Assembly (NCBI GenBank): GCA_024291935.2 | Contig: CM044317.1 | Location: forward strand, 58,022,730-58,086,729 | Direction of reading: 5' to 3' | Length of the DNA stretch: 64,000 bases | Origin: Okapia johnstoni | Taxonomy: Eukaryota; Chordata; Mammalia; Artiodactyla; Giraffidae | Made by a program: the position numbers and the translations under genes | Notes under the pieces: generated by a model | The model's input: only the letters and a program-made list of their open reading frames with translations | Told to the model about the DNA's origin: nothing | The model's database searches: none | Part shown: in pieces, positions 44,330 through 57,179 of the stretch | Position numbering within the stretch: position 1 is the first letter of the stretch | Layout: each line of letters begins with the position of its first letter

Positions 44330-45190
44330 TCCTAGGATTTTGGTATTGGAATCATTAAACGCAAAGTTTAAAATACTGCATATGATATAAAGAAATCCAG
44401 GCTGGAATCATTAAGTGTGTGCAAGTACGGAGAGACTGTGGAATATGTCTCTCCCAAGCAGATTTGAAAAAGAGCCAAGTAAAACATTTATAAATGAAAA
44501 ATATAATTGTAGAAATTAGGAACTCAATGGCTAGATTAAGCAGTAGGCAACCCACTCCAGTATTCTTGCCTGGGAAATCCCTTGGACAGAGGAGCCTGGC
44601 AGGCTACAGTCCATGGGGCTGCAAAAGAGTCTAACTAAATAGCAACAAAGACACAGTTGCAAAGAGAATCAGTTAACTAGTGTGTCTGAAGAAATTGCTC
44701 AGAATATAGTACAGAGAGATGGGAAGATAGAAGATATGAAAGAGGGGTTAAGACATGGAAGAGAGACTGAGATTTAATATATTGATCATGGGAGTCCCAG
44801 AAAAGACGAGAGAGAATAGGTGACAAGGCAATATCCAAAGGGATAAAGGATGAGAAGCTCCACTGGTGAGCAATATCAATCCACAGATACAGAAAGTATC
44901 ATGTATACCTTGCAGATCAATTTTTTAAAATCTATACCCAGGCACATTGTACTAAAATTGCAGCATGCTAAGCTCAAAAAGGAAGATCTTAAAGGCAAGA
45001 AACAGAAAAAAGAGGCAAATCATCTACAAAGAAATAATTCGGTTGTCAGCCAACACCTTTGTACAGCAACAAACCCCAGAAAACTAGAACAGTATCTTCA
45101 AAGTGATATGAGACTATAACTGAGAAATGCACGTACAGCAAAAGTATTTAAGAATGGATGTGAAATAATCTTCACATAAGCATTATATAT
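44330..45190 (+). mobile_element. L1 5'-region remnant, split by a Bov-A fragment
   Basis: Sense L1ME-type 5' sequence: AGAAATTAGGAACTCAATGG, GATTGATCATGGGAGTCCCAG-like text, TATCAATCCACAGATACAGA, and a residual peptide-like stretch at 44994-45116 resembling the old L1 coding text around ATCTACAAAGAAATAATTCG. No ORF survives. Bov-A text interrupts it at 44547-44650. Confidence 0.65.
44547..44650 (+). mobile_element. Bov-A SINE fragment
   Basis: GGCAACCCACTCCAGTATTC to TAACTAAATAGCAACAAAG. Confidence 0.87.
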
Positions 45191-45894
45191 GAACCTCATA
45201 ATGAACAATATGGTGAGCACTTATGCCTAAGCTCCTTTTGGGACACCCTTCCAGGAATGCTTTTTTGTGAGGGAAAAAAAAAGATTTAAGTATGAGGTTA
45301 ACATTTACTTAACTGAATGACAAAGAGAGTTTTTCATATTCCTTGACTCTCTGGGAATTCAGGAAACAATTGAGTTATTGGTGGTTTAAAATGTCAGAGA
45401 GCAGTAATTGCAATGTGCTTCCCACTCTCAATTATTTCAAGTATTGTCTGATTTTGAGGCTATTCTTGGGAACTAAAAGGTTTTTCTAGTATATATTGTG
45501 TAGTTTCCACGTGTTCAGTATGACTAATGCGTTAGTCACGAGTTACAATATGAGAGACCCAAGAAAAAGGCAGTCTTGGTCTCTGGAATGACTTTCTTCC
45601 CAGTGTCTCCCATTCCAGCCAGTCATTGCCCCTTGTCACTAAGACCAGTTCTCTTGCTTCCTGAGTAAGTCAAGCATCTGTTGCTTCCTGAAGCCTTTAC
45701 TCCAGTAAAAGCTCCATCCTTCTTCATGAGCAGATATTCCCCTGTATTTCTCTCCCCTGTTCCTGTAGTCTGTTGTCTACCAGTGGGAAAATGTGTGAGC
45801 CCAGCTGTTAGAGAAATAAGAAAGGGAGGGACAGGAGGAAAAGTTATATAACATTGATGCAACTTGCACGAAGATATTTCAAGCTGTACTTTTT

Positions 45895-46180
45895 GTAACG
45901 TGGAAAAGCAGGAACCAACCCAAGTGTCCAATGATCAGGAACTAGCTGAATAAATTTCAGCGTATAAAAAGATGGAATATTATATTCCCATGACTGATAA
46001 TAAACACAAGGGTATGTGGACAGTGGCTACATGGGACTACACCAAACTGTTTAATGTCAAACTGATAAACATAGAACACAGACTCGGTTGTGTTCAAGGA
46101 TTACAACTATGTAAGAATCATGCAGATATAGAACTAAGAGTTGAAAGAGGATACAGAGCTTTGTGACTTAGTAGTAAATA
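45895..46180 (+). mobile_element. Probable old L1 3' UTR fragment
   Basis: AACCAACCCAAGTGTCCAAT and GAACTAGCTGAATAAATTTC are L1M-style 3' UTR wording. Strong divergence. Confidence 0.55.
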
Positions 46181-47420
46181 TCTTACTTTAAGCATTAGTA
46201 TTTCTGTGCAAGTGTTTTTCTGTTTTTGCTTCTTCCATGCTTCTTAAAGTAGGCTACATTTTTATTTTAAAGGGTGGACTAAAAAATATAGTGAATGTAT
46301 TAATATTAGAGTCCAAACAGGAGAGAAATCACACAGTAACTTCTACAAAGAAAGTTAACCATAAAGAATTATTGAAAGGGAATTGGAGTAACCATGAGTT
46401 TGGCTCAGCATTGGAAGAGGTAAAGACAGCACTAAAGAAAAACATGAATAGAAACACAGGGAGCAGCTATCATCCCTGGGGCCGGGATAGAACATTCAGG
46501 AAGAGGTCACCTCCTTTCAGGGTTAAGATCTATACCTCCTCGTTGGAGAGGGTATGCCCATCCAGGTGTGTTCCCTGGATGGTAGAAAAGTTCATTGGGG
46601 GCTGTATTGGTGAAGCATTGCAGAACCTGTTCTCTGGAGTGCTGAGGAAGCCATCTGTAGAATGGGGTACCAGGCCCCAGACTCACTGCAGAGCTACCCG
46701 ATGGGGTGCCCATTTGGGCATTCTATTATGAAGCTTCCTGTGGAGGTTCCAACAGAAGTCATTCACGGGGAGGTGCCCAGGGAAGCTGCCCACGGGAAGA
46801 CACTACTGCTGTGGCTAGCTGGCACTGCAGGAAAAGCCATGCCCGCTGTGTGGCCCTAACAGCCCAGTGCACTAGAACCTGGAAGAGCCACTGCTTCTCA
46901 CAGTGTCCCTTTAAGACCCCTTGCCGACAACACTTAACACCACATTAGCTGCCCAAGAGAACTGCTTTTCCATTATTGTCAAGCAACTAATGAAGAGTAA
47001 ATTTGGAACCAAGAGGCAACAAAATGGTACCAGTCATAATGAACTAAGCTGATGGGTGGAAACTTGGACTGTACCCATGTTCATTCCCAGTCAGAAGCCC
47101 CAGATTTTCCTATCAGAGAGCCAAGTTCATGCAGGAAGCTTGAGCTGCTGATCAGACAGCTGAGTGATTGGTCTTCACCTCCTTTGCGTGCAGTATCTCT
47201 TATGAAAGCTCACTGGCTTTCCATAAGAATCATTTCTTCTCTGCCCCAAGGCAGACTGGGCCACACAGGTCTCCTGGGTCTTATGATTTAAAATGTGCAT
47301 ATAGCAATACAAAATACCTTTGGGTGTATTGAAGTAAAGAATAAATTAAGAATGCTGTATATATGCTTAGTAGCTAAATAAATACCAATGATGGTTTTTA
47401 TATTTCTGCAACTTCCTCTT
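46180..47420. other. Intergenic, GC-richer stretch without a named element
   Basis: Open frames cover 46237-46948 on the plus strand (164 and 80 codons), but the translations resemble no protein I know. The style (46500-46950) could be an old retroelement. Not called a gene. Confidence 0.35.
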
Positions 47421-47424
47421 TGAC

Positions 47425-47640
47425 AGTGTAATGATCAAGAGTCTGAGCTCTGAGCCATTTACGGTGTAACCTTGGGAAAGTCATGTCACCTCTCTGTGCC
47501 TCGATTTCCCCATCTGTAAAGTGCAGATAATGATAGTACTTCAGAGGTTTGTTGGGAGGATTGAGTGCGTTGCTATATGTAAAGCTCTTAGGAGGGAGTA
47601 GCACATATCAAGCACTCTATATGTTGTGTATTATTATTAA
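47425..47640 (+). repeat. MIR SINE, near full length
   Basis: Sense MIR: GATCAAGAGTCTGAGCTCTG, GTGCCTCGATTTCCCCATCT, TGTTGGGAGGATTGAGTGCG and the ATATCAAGCACTCTATATGT end. Confidence 0.85.
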
Positions 47641-49140
47641 TATTAACATTTGAGAACAGTAGCACTCAGACTCCTTTATGCTAGACCCCTCAAGGTCCCC
47701 TACAATCTCCCCCACACGCCTTCCTTAGAATTTTGACCTTCCGCACAAGTGCTGCACCTAAGGGGCACGTGGACATGGTGTAACCACTGGGTCCTGATGG
47801 GTAGCCCATCAGTTCCACTGATCAATAGGTCACAAGCTTGCTCTTCTATCTTCAACACTGGACAGAGAGGCTGAAAGCCAAAACAAGTAAACTTGCCCCC
47901 ACATAACTGATCCAAACAGCTTGGGGCCTGGCAGTACCAGCGAAAGAGCTTGAAAAGAAAAAACAACCAAAAACAACGCACAGGCTTGTCTTTGTCATGG
48001 CTGACCCCGCTTGCAGCCAGGCACGGAAACAGAGCAGCTTTATGAGAAAATGCCTTTCTTTCCACGCGGTAATTGAATCCAGTTGTAGATTGAGGTTGTA
48101 CATTAGTGGGATTTAAGAAAGGTTTGCCTCTTAGATACATCTACTCCAGCTGAACGTTTATTTCTGTTAAATTCTTGTTAAGCAGGGTAGCACCCACAGA
48201 CAATCTAACCCTCTGGCATCTGGCTCTCATACTCATCCTACAGATATGCTGGGAATCTTTAAGGCTCTTCAAAAACTAAATCTCTTGGGTGAAGTCCAAG
48301 ACACCCCTCTGGATACTGCATTCTGCTTTTAGAAAACAGTGCTGGGGGCAGTTTTAGGGCAACAGAATGTTAGGATCACATTAGATTGACTTCAACGTAA
48401 TTCCTCTTCAAGGGGGCTCTCCTGGTCTGATTCTCATCTTTCTCCTGGAGAACCCATAAAGGGGAAGAGTTTGCCTGTGGCTAGAGCAGGATAGATCAGA
48501 GTTAGATTTGGTTGCATCTTTTTCTGTGGCTATTGCTGCCTGCTGACAGCATGCTTCACTCTGTTAATGAAATGAAACAGTCCCTGTTCTAACAACTGCC
48601 ACCCACGTCAGGACAGTAAGTCTTACACCACCCCGCTGGAGTCCTGCCCTGGAGCCCCTCAAGGGCACAGATTCAAAGGTCTTAGCCAGAAGCTCTTCAG
48701 CAAAGCCTGCTTTAAAAAAAAAAAAAAGTTGTCAAATTACTGTGGTAGTTTTGTAATGATGAAATATTCCATGTGGGAAGTAGAGTGGAATATGGGTTAA
48801 GTTTAAGAGTGAAGTTTCTTGTATAGATGTAAAAACAAAAGACGTTGCTGGGCATCTATTGTGTGCCTGGGACTCCAGCATGCAAGGCTCACGTGTGTGG
48901 CACAGTCTCTCCTGTCCTTAGGTAATTTAGAAGCTTCTGTCTTCTAGTGCCTCAATGAGGCCCTCTCTGTCAATGGAATTTGGAAGGATTGGGATGGTCT
49001 AAGTCAGCAGCTAATATACACAGCAGTTATGAGGGGAAGGCTTGTCTCCAGGCCTCCCCAGAGCTCTCCCCTTCACCACCTGCCGCCCAGCTTGATCACA
49101 AGCCCCTATGTCACTTGGTCTGTGCGGAGGAGTGTGAGGT
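47640..49140. other. Intergenic, no recognised gene
   Basis: Unique-looking sequence with a 14-A run at about 48713-48726. No exon recognised. Confidence 0.4.
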
Positions 49141-49143
49141 GTA

Positions 49144-49272
49144 AGTCCTCAGAAAAGGTTTCCCCTAGAAACCCATGGGGCCACGCTGGCTCCACTATCA
49201 ACAGCTGTAAGCTCCCAGGAAAGGTTTCCCCTAGAAACCCCAGGGGCCATGCTGGGTCCACTGTCACAGCTG
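49144..49272. repeat. 66-bp tandem duplication (two units)
   Basis: AAAGGTTTCCCCTAGAAACC begins at 49154 and again at 49220. Each is followed by GGGGCCA-GCTGG-TCCACT-TC and CAGCTG, with several substitutions and small indels. Each unit contains the near-palindrome GGTTTCCCCTAGAAACC. Confidence 0.9.
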
Positions 49273-49557
49273 AAAAGATGGAAGGTGCAAGAGAAAGACT
49301 TTAGTACTATGAAATCTTTGTTGATTTTCCTAAAATTGAATGGGAAAGAGAGAAGAAAATGTGAAGACAAAGAAAAATTATTTCTGCGAATGAAATCCTG
49401 TGCTGTTTATATGAACCCAAAGGTTCTTTACTAATCACCGAGCCCCTAGCTGCATTGCCCCCGGGCTGAGCACAGAACACTGTAATGCCTGAGACCCAAC
49501 CCCAGGTCTGCTTCAGGACCTCAAACTGTGGCCAAAGGCCCTCCCCACCCCTATATT

Positions 49558-49985
49558 ACTGTTCTAGGCTGTGTAACAAATAATCACAAACATGATGGCT
49601 AAACACAATAGATATGTATTCTCTCATAGTTCCAGAGGGCAGAAATCTGATATCAAGCTGTGGGCAGGGCCATGCTGCCTCCAGGAGTTTTGGGGGAGAC
49701 TCCTTCCCTGCCTCTCTAGCTTCTGGTGACACCAGGCACTCCTTGGCAGTCACTGCATCACCGCCATCTCTGCCTTTGTTTTCACACGGCCTTCTCCTAT
49801 TCTCTCTGTGTCTTCTCTTCTGTCTCTTATAAAAGCATTTGTCATTGGATTAGGATGCACTGGGATAATCCAGATTAAATTTAAGATCCTCTAATTACAT
49901 CTGCAACCCCCTTTCCAAATAAGGTCACATTCATAGTTCCAAGAATTGGGACGTAGACATATCTTTTGGAGTATCACCACTCAGC
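49558..49985 (-). mobile_element. MLT1/MST-type MaLR LTR
   Basis: Antisense: CTCTCATAGTTCCAGAGGGC, TCTTATAAAAGCATTTGTCA, CATTGGATTAGGATGCACTG, and CAAATAAGGTCACATTCATA near the right end. Solo LTR. Confidence 0.78.
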
Positions 49986-50423
49986 CCACTCCATGCCCAC
50001 CGCCAACCCCAGCTTCATTCTCTCCCTGCCTCTGGATCCTTGTACTAAATCTAGAAACATGTCCAAGACGCCTCATCAAAAGAAAAATAAATGCTTTTTA
50101 TCCCATTACCCTTGTCAAGCTCTGTCATCCATCCTTTTTCCTTCACTCAGCTATCAAACTCCTCTAGAGAGTACTCTGTATTTGCTATATCCATTTCTGA
50201 CTTACCACTTAATTTTTTCTCCACTTACTTTTTAAAGCAATTTATTATGATGTATTTCGAGCATAGGAAAAGTGTAGAGAATAATACAACTTTTGGAAAG
50301 TTTAAATTTTTCTCCTACTTTTTTGTGGTAAAATATGACAAAATTTGCCATATAAACCATATTTAAATGTACTATTACATTTAAATTTAATTTTAATTTC
50401 TGATTGGTATAGGAAACACTTGG

Positions 50424-50640
50424 GCTTCCCAGATGACTCAGTGGTAAGGGATCCGCCTGCCAGTGCAGGAGACACAGGAGACACAGGTTTAATCCCTGGG
50501 TTGGGAAGATCCCCTGGAGGAGGAACTGGCAATCCACTCCAGTATTCTTGCCTGGAGAATTCCATGGACAGAAGAGCCTGGTGGGCTACAGTTCACAGGG
50601 TCACAAAGAGTCAGGCACAACTTAGTGACTCTGCATGCAC
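50424..50640 (+). mobile_element. Bov-tA SINE with a small internal duplication
   Basis: Sense copy. GGAGACACA is repeated in tandem at about 50469-50486 in the tRNA-derived part, just before box B. Confidence 0.92.
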
Positions 50641-50789
50641 ACATTCATAGTAAATACTTAGAAATTATTTATGTTATCAATTTAACTAAATGTTATATTT
50701 CAATTACATTATACTACTAGTGACATTAATTACACCCAATGTAATTTTCAGTGTGTCTTTTGTGCTTTGACCCTCACTGCTATTCTTAA

Positions 50790-51725
50790 TTGTCCTCTCA
50801 AAGATCACCAGCTTCCATCCTCCACCTTCTCAGCCCCTTTGCCAAAGTGGATAGCACTGACCACCTCCTTTCTAAATCTCTTTCCTCAGCTTCCCAGACC
50901 CCTGCGCTCTTCCTGTTCAACTATTTCTCTAAGCCCTTCTCCAACTGCTCCCTAAGGCAGGTTCTTCAAGGACCTGCCCAGTACCCCTTAATTTTGGTTG
51001 CTCGCTTGGTTGCTTCCATGTTCTCATCCAGTGTTAATGCTTCAACCAACTCCTTAATTCATATAGCTCATTTAAGCTGAAACTTGGACCAAAAGCTTAG
51101 CTGATAGCTTAAGCCTCCAAGGCCTTGTCGTCTTCTGATCTCCACCTGCATGTCCCATTAACACCTCAAACTCAGTATGTCCCAAAGGGGACTCATGATC
51201 TTTTCTTTCAAACCTATGCTCCCCCTGCCGTATATTCTCTCCACATCTCTCCACGTCACCACCATCTTCCTGCTCACCCAGTGCAGAAATATTGGCACCA
51301 ACTTTGCCCTCCATATACATTCTGACTCTGTAATTTTTATCTCTGCGGTAGTTCTGCCACCTCACCCCACCCCCATGACATCTTCTTCATTCCCTGCTTC
51401 CCTTCTTTAGCCTGGGAGACAATAGTGGACCTGTCTCGGGTTTCCCTGTGTCTGCTATCTATCTTCCACTCCATTTCTCACATAGTTAATACACTAGTCT
51501 CCCTAAAATACAGTTCCCATCAGAAATCCTTAGTAGCTCCCACTATTTTGAGAATAAAGCCTAAACGCCTCAGCTGAGCCTTGAAGGTCCTCCCTGAACT
51601 GGTGCTGCCTCTCCTGACCGCCACATACTCTTTGCTCCAGCCAAAGACATGAACTGTCTGACCTCTGGACACATCCCACGCTTCCTTCCTTACCTATCTC
51701 CATTCAAAATATGGGTTTCATAGTC
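50790..51725 (+). mobile_element. L2 LINE remnant
   Basis: Sense L2 ORF2 and 3' text in order: GTGGATAGCACTGACCACCT, CTTGGTTGCTTCCATGTTCT, ATTTTGAGAATAAAGCCTAA, and TTTGCTCCAGCCAAAGACAT. It is interrupted by small indels only. Confidence 0.72.
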
Positions 51726-52395
51726 TTTTAAAAGACCTCTTTTCTTTTCCTTAAAATATGAGTAACAAAATAAGAGATATTAACCAAAGAGAAGATTGCC
51801 AAATTCCACAAAGTGGAATCACCCACCTCCTATTTCCTGTACCAAACAGAAAACACACTGCAGATTATTCTTATCTGATAGGGTTACAAACAGAGCTTTG
51901 TTTGCTCATGAAATTCACCAGCTTGGAGTAGAACCATCACCTTTTGAGAACTCAAACATTTTCTTAGTGACTCACCTGTTGGGGAAAGCATCAACTTTCC
52001 TGCTCCGAATTTCTTTAACAGAAAAGGGACTCTGGTAGTAGATAAGATAGTAACAAAAGCTATCACTTCAAACCTGAAATCTTGTGACCAAGAGTTCCAA
52101 GAAATCAAACTGTGCTAAAGATGTGATGGAGACATTAAAAGGAAACTTCAGCCCATAGAAATCACTGGAGGAACAGAGGGAAGAGAGACTGTAAGGTGCT
52201 TCAATGGGTGCTTATTTCTCCTGTATTTCAGTACCCAAGCACTTGACCGTACCAGGAGATGGCATCAGAATGCTTCTAAGAATCCCACACACACACCTCA
52301 TCCGTCCAGGCACACCAAAAGAAAAGAGCCCTTTTGGAAAACGTAGGTGTGGCATTCTTTAATCCATTTGAAAAGACCCAAGTGGTGTATCTTTC

Positions 52396-52606
52396 GTGCT
52401 TCCTTGGTGGCTGAGATGGTAAAGAATCTTCCGGCAATGCGGAAGACCTGGGTTCAATCCCTGGGTTGGGAAGATCCCCTGGAGGAGGGCATGGCAACCC
52501 ACTCCAGTATTCTTGCCTGGAGAATCCCCATGGACAGAGGAGCCTGCCGGGCTACAGTCCATGGGGTCAGAAAGAGTTGGACACGACTGAGTGACTAAGC
52601 ATAGTA
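52396..52606 (+). mobile_element. Bov-tA SINE
   Basis: Sense full-length copy, flanked by TATCTTTC at 52388-52395 and 52607-52614. Confidence 0.93.
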
Positions 52607-52839
52607 TATCTTTCTGTATATACTGTATCTGAAATTTTAGACTCTTCTTTTGGATTACTTCTCCACTTAGTGCTATTTCTGCTCCTGTGGCCTTTGGGGT
52701 GTTCAAAAGCAAACTGAGGCTGCAGCTTCTGAGGCTCAAAAGCCCTTTGAGCACTAAAAGCCCTCAAAAATTCAACTAAACACAAGTTTAGGAAACTTTT
52801 ATGTTTTCTTGTCTGAGGAAGATATTCTGGGATATACAA

Positions 52840-53040
52840 CCTAGGCTTGAATCCCTTGGTGGGAGCTATTAATTGTGTCACCTGAGAGAGGTATTTCACC
52901 TCCTTCAGCCTCAGCATATTCATCTATAAAATGGGATTATTAAGATTACTTTGCAGAATTGTTATAAGGATTAAAAATAATATTATTATTATAAAAATAA
53001 AAGCTCAAGACCTGGCATTGAAAAAGTTCTCATTATAGTA
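52840..53040 (+). repeat. MIR SINE
   Basis: Sense MIR: CACCTCCTTCAGCCTCAGCA, CATCTATAAAATGGGATTAT, and AGACCTGGCATTGAAAAAGT. An ATT-rich insertion lies near 52978. Confidence 0.78.
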
Positions 53041-54425
53041 AAATTATGTTTAACACTGTAAATTTGGGTGAAGAGGAAGACTATCTGGTTCAAGTAAAAT
53101 CCTTTTTGTGTTTACAAGACACACAAGAGATTTTTCTTTAAAAACAAACAAAAAAAAGTATCTAGTATTAGATAGGCTACTGTGTGCCCTTCAGACCTGT
53201 TTCCATTTAATATTCTTAGTTATTTAGTATTCTTTTGATCACTCCTTTTTAAAAGCAAAATAAAATGCAAGGAGCATTTCACTATTTCCTGTGCTAGATG
53301 TTCCCATCATGGACCTTGATTCCCAGAACAGAGCTTGATTTTCATCTAAGCGTCCCTCTCCTCCACTTTTAGCTCCTGTGGACTGGCTGAGGCTTCACCC
53401 CCAAGTCCAGGACTGGAACAAGTGGCCCAGAGATAGCCAATCAAGATATCATATTCTCTAACCACAGTCATTGATTCAGAGCATGTGACCTATGTTAGTC
53501 CAATGAGAGGGTTACAAAGGAACTTGAGGAGCCCCTGGGAAGACACTCTCTCTTTCCTGCAGTAGACAGATGGAAGAGGGTGTGAAGCTGAGGCTGCTGC
53601 AGCCACGTTGTCACCACATGGCAGTTGGTCAGGAAGCCAGTGCAAAGGAGGGCCAGCTGAGCAATGGAGAGAGCTCAAAGCCCAAAACAGTATGTAATTT
53701 GAGCACAGGAGAGGGAAAAGTCCAGACTGAAATGGCAGAAGGGGCAAAGCATGAAGGAATTAAAGGGTGAAAGAGGAGAGAGAGAAGAGGGGACCCTGGA
53801 GAGGGAAAGGGTGGATGCGATAAGTTAACGGGGGGAAGGACAGGAGCAGCTTCTCTAACTGATGAGGTCCAGCTCTTCCTGTCCTCCACCTTCTTCTCAA
53901 GGCCGTTCTCTATCACAAAAGTTCAGTTACTTGTGTAGGGGAGGAAAAATATTTTTCCCCCCACCCTTCTAGTTTCTTGGTTAAGAATCCCTGTAATAAG
54001 AGAGAGATTAATAAGAGGAAAACAAATTTAATTGCATACATATATATTAACAGTAGCCTCACAAAGATATGAGACTCAAAGACATGACCAAAAACTTTGA
54101 TAACTTTTAGACAAACAGTAAATTTGTGGCGAATTAACAAAACAAAGGGATTTGAGTTTGGGATAGTAAATTGGTGATGATGTAACAAGGTTTATTTATA
54201 TAGCCTTTGTAGCCCTAAATTCCCAATCTCAGATGATAAGGATGTTTTCTACATTCTTGGTCAGAGAAGGGTACCTTTCACATGGAAGACTTGTCTCCTG
54301 CCTTCAGGAGGGCACAAGAGGGTCAGAGTGTCCTTCTGTGTCCTGCTGTTTCTAAAATCCCTTTAATTCAAAATAATCAATTCCAAAGTGGTATATTTTG
54401 GGGTGACATATTCTGAACTGCTATA
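53040..54425. other. Intergenic, no recognised gene
   Basis: The 53340-53520 part has CCAATCA/TCCAATGAGA-type words like old LTR-style repeats. Otherwise no feature recognised. Confidence 0.4.
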
Positions 54426-54429
54426 CTAG

Positions 54430-54830
54430 CTATTAAAAATGTACAACCTCCTTGGTACAGCTTTCTTCTTGGAATTTATTCAAAGGCTATTATAAAGAGC
54501 ATGCACAAAGATTTGTGTGCAAGGGCATTCACTGGATGTTATTTGAGAGAACAGAAAGTTGTCAATAATATAAATGTCCCATGATATATGTGCATAGTAT
54601 TTATCCATTTTGTGTTTGTGTGCCTGTGTATATATATGTAACATGTACATATGTAATATATACATATGTACTATATATAATATATATTTTATACACTCAC
54701 CCAGTTTGAGAGGAGATACACAAAGATGTTATCAACAGTAATTGTCTGGTGATTATGGGAGGTATTTGTTTAAGTTGTCCATTCGCTTACCTCTATGTTC
54801 TAATTTATTCTACTAAAAATATGCATTACT
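54430..54830 (+). mobile_element. Old L1 3' UTR fragment with AT-rich microsatellite
   Basis: ACAAAGATTTGTGTGCAAGG and GAGAACAGAAAGTTGTCAAT are L1M 3' UTR wording. TA/TG-rich alternating sequence fills 54608-54690. Confidence 0.6.
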
Positions 54831-54834
54831 TGTG

Positions 54835-55305
54835 GCATGAAAAAGAAATAAAATACCGAAGTGTTAAGGTTTCAACCAGGGTAGAGCTCAGCTACTGCTG
54901 ATTTGTTACCAGGAGCTGTTCCCGAGAGCCAGGTAGAGGGCCTCCAGCCCATCCCCAGGCAGAGGCACCACCTGTGGCCCTCCTCTGGGACTAACTTGGA
55001 CTGCAGCTGCAAAGCTGAGCTCGGCCCCAGAAGCCTCCCCTCTGCTGAAAAGGGGCACACAGCACATGAAGACTTTACTCACTGGGCCCAAGTCATCCCC
55101 TCTCCTGTTTTCCTTCCAGGCAAACAGACCGCGGCCCAGACACCAGGTGTGGCAGGAGTGAGCTCACCAGGAGCAGGGCGGTGACACTGGAAGGCTCTCC
55201 TGAGTGCCTCCCTGGCCTCACTAGCACCTCACTCACTGCTGGGGACCAGAGTACCAAGATGAAAAAGCACCTTCACAGAGGTAATTATACCTGGGGGGGA
55301 AAGAC
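54835..55305. other. GC-richer intergenic stretch
   Basis: 54880-55250 is richer in G and C than its surroundings and carries overlapping open frames on both strands. None resembles a known protein. Confidence 0.4.
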
Positions 55306-55311
55306 AGTTTT

Positions 55312-56845
55312 CTCTTTTTTTTTTAATTGAAATATAGTTGATTTATCATATTGTGCTAGTTTCAGGTATACCACATAGTGATTTAATATTTTTGCAGATT
55401 ATACTCCATTATAGGTTATTACAAGATAATGGGTATAATTCCCTGTGCTATATCCTTGTTGCTTATCTATTTTATATATGGTACTTTGAATCTGTTAATC
55501 CTATAGCCCTAATTTGTCCCTCCCCACTTCCTTCTCCCCTTTGGTAACCACTGTTTTTCTGTATCTGTGAGTCTGTTTTACATATACATTTGTTTGTATC
55601 ATTTTTTTTAGATTCCACATATAGTGATATCATACAGCATTTGTCTTTCTCTGTCTGACATTTCTCTAAGCATAATATTCTCTAGGTCCATCCATATTGC
55701 TGCAAATGGCAGCATTTCGTTCTTTTTTATGACTGAGTGACTGATATTCCACACATTTATATACACATCTTCTTAATCTGGAGTCTGTTGATTGGGCACT
55801 TGGGTTGCTTCCTGGTCCTGGCTATTGCAAATAGTGCTTCTAGGAACACTGGGGCATGTATCCTTTCCAATTAGTGTTTTTGTGTTTTCGGGCTATATAC
55901 TCAAGAGTGGAATTGCTGGGCCATATGGTAGTTCTATTTTTAGTTTTTTAAGGAACTTCCATACTTAGTTTCCATAGTGGCTGCACCGATTCATATTCCC
56001 ACCAACAGTGTAGGAGGATTCTCTTTTGTCTACTTTCTCTCCAGAATTTGTAGATTTTTGGATGATAGCCATTCTGGGTGTGAATTGATACCTCCTTGTG
56101 GTTTTGATTTACATTTCTCTGTATACAGTGATATTGAACATTTTTTCATGTGCCTGTTACCCATCTGTATGTCTTTGGGAAAATGTCTATTTAGGTTTTC
56201 TGCTCATTTTTTGACTGGGTTGTTTTGCCTTTTTTTTTTTTTTAAATATTGAGTTGTATGGCTGTTTGTATATCTTTTATATTAACCCATTGTCAGTCAC
56301 ATCATTTGCAAATATTTTCTTCCATTCTGTAGGTTGTCATTTTGTTTTGTTGATGGTTTCCTTTGCTGTGCAAAAGCTTTTAAGTTTGATTAGGTCTCTC
56401 TCTCTTTTTTTCTTTTTTGCTTTTACCTCTTTTACCTTAGGAGACTGATCCAAGAAAATATTGCTGTGATTTATGTCAAACTGAAGGACTTTCTCTAATA
56501 TTTTTACTGGGGATCAATTATTTCAGTTTTTGTATGTCTTAAAAAGTCTTTCTTTTGCATTCATTTTTTTGAAAGATATTTTTGCTGGGTATAGAATTCT
56601 AGGTTGGCAATATTTCTCTTTCTGTACTTCAAAATTATTGTTCTTCCTGTCTTGTTACTTGCTTTGTTTCTGACAAGAATTCTCATATCATCCTTATCTT
56701 TGTTCCTCTTTTTATGTCATAAAATTTTCCTCTGTTTTTAGATTCCCTTTTTATCGCTGGTTTTGAGAGATTTGATTATGATGTGCCTTGGTTTAATTTT
56801 TTTTTCAAATTTCTCTTGTTTGAATTTTACCTTGTTCAATATTTT
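55312..56845 (-). mobile_element. Ruminant-type L1, antisense, 5'-truncated
   Basis: 3' UTR at the left (TTTTTTTAATTGAAATATAG, GTTGATTTATCATATTGTGC), followed by degenerate ORF2. Its 3' UTR is clearly related to that of the L1 at 26402. No intact ORF. Confidence 0.8.
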
Positions 56846-56857
56846 TTAAATATTCTT

Positions 56858-57157
56858 TTATTTTATTTTTGGCTATGCTGGGTTTTTGTTGCTTTGTGTG
56901 GGCTTTTCTCTAGTCACAGCAAGCAGGGGCTACTCTCTAGTTGCAGTGCAAGGGCTTATTGTAGTGGCTTCTCTTGTGGAGCGTAGGTTCTAGGCACACA
57001 TGCTTCAGTAGTTTCTGCCACAGGCTTACTAGTTGTGGCACACGGGCTTAGTTGCCCACATGCACACGGGCATGTGGAATCCTCCCAGACCAGATATTGA
57101 ACCCATGTTTCCTGCATTGACAGGTGGATTCTTATCCACTGTGCCACCTAGGAAGTC
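56858..57157 (-). mobile_element. CHR-type SINE, long variant
   Basis: Antisense, ending CACCTAGGAAGTC at the right. An imperfect ~20-bp duplication (CAATATTTTTTAAATATTCT and CAATATTTTAAAATATTCTT) flanks it from 56838 and 57158. Confidence 0.85.
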
Positions 57158-57179
57158 CAATATTTTAAAATATTCTTGA

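Noticed and set aside
46237..46948. Overlapping open frames as a gene or exon
   Set aside because: No protein similarity that I recognise, no splice-site arrangement, and the style of the sequence suggests an old repeat.
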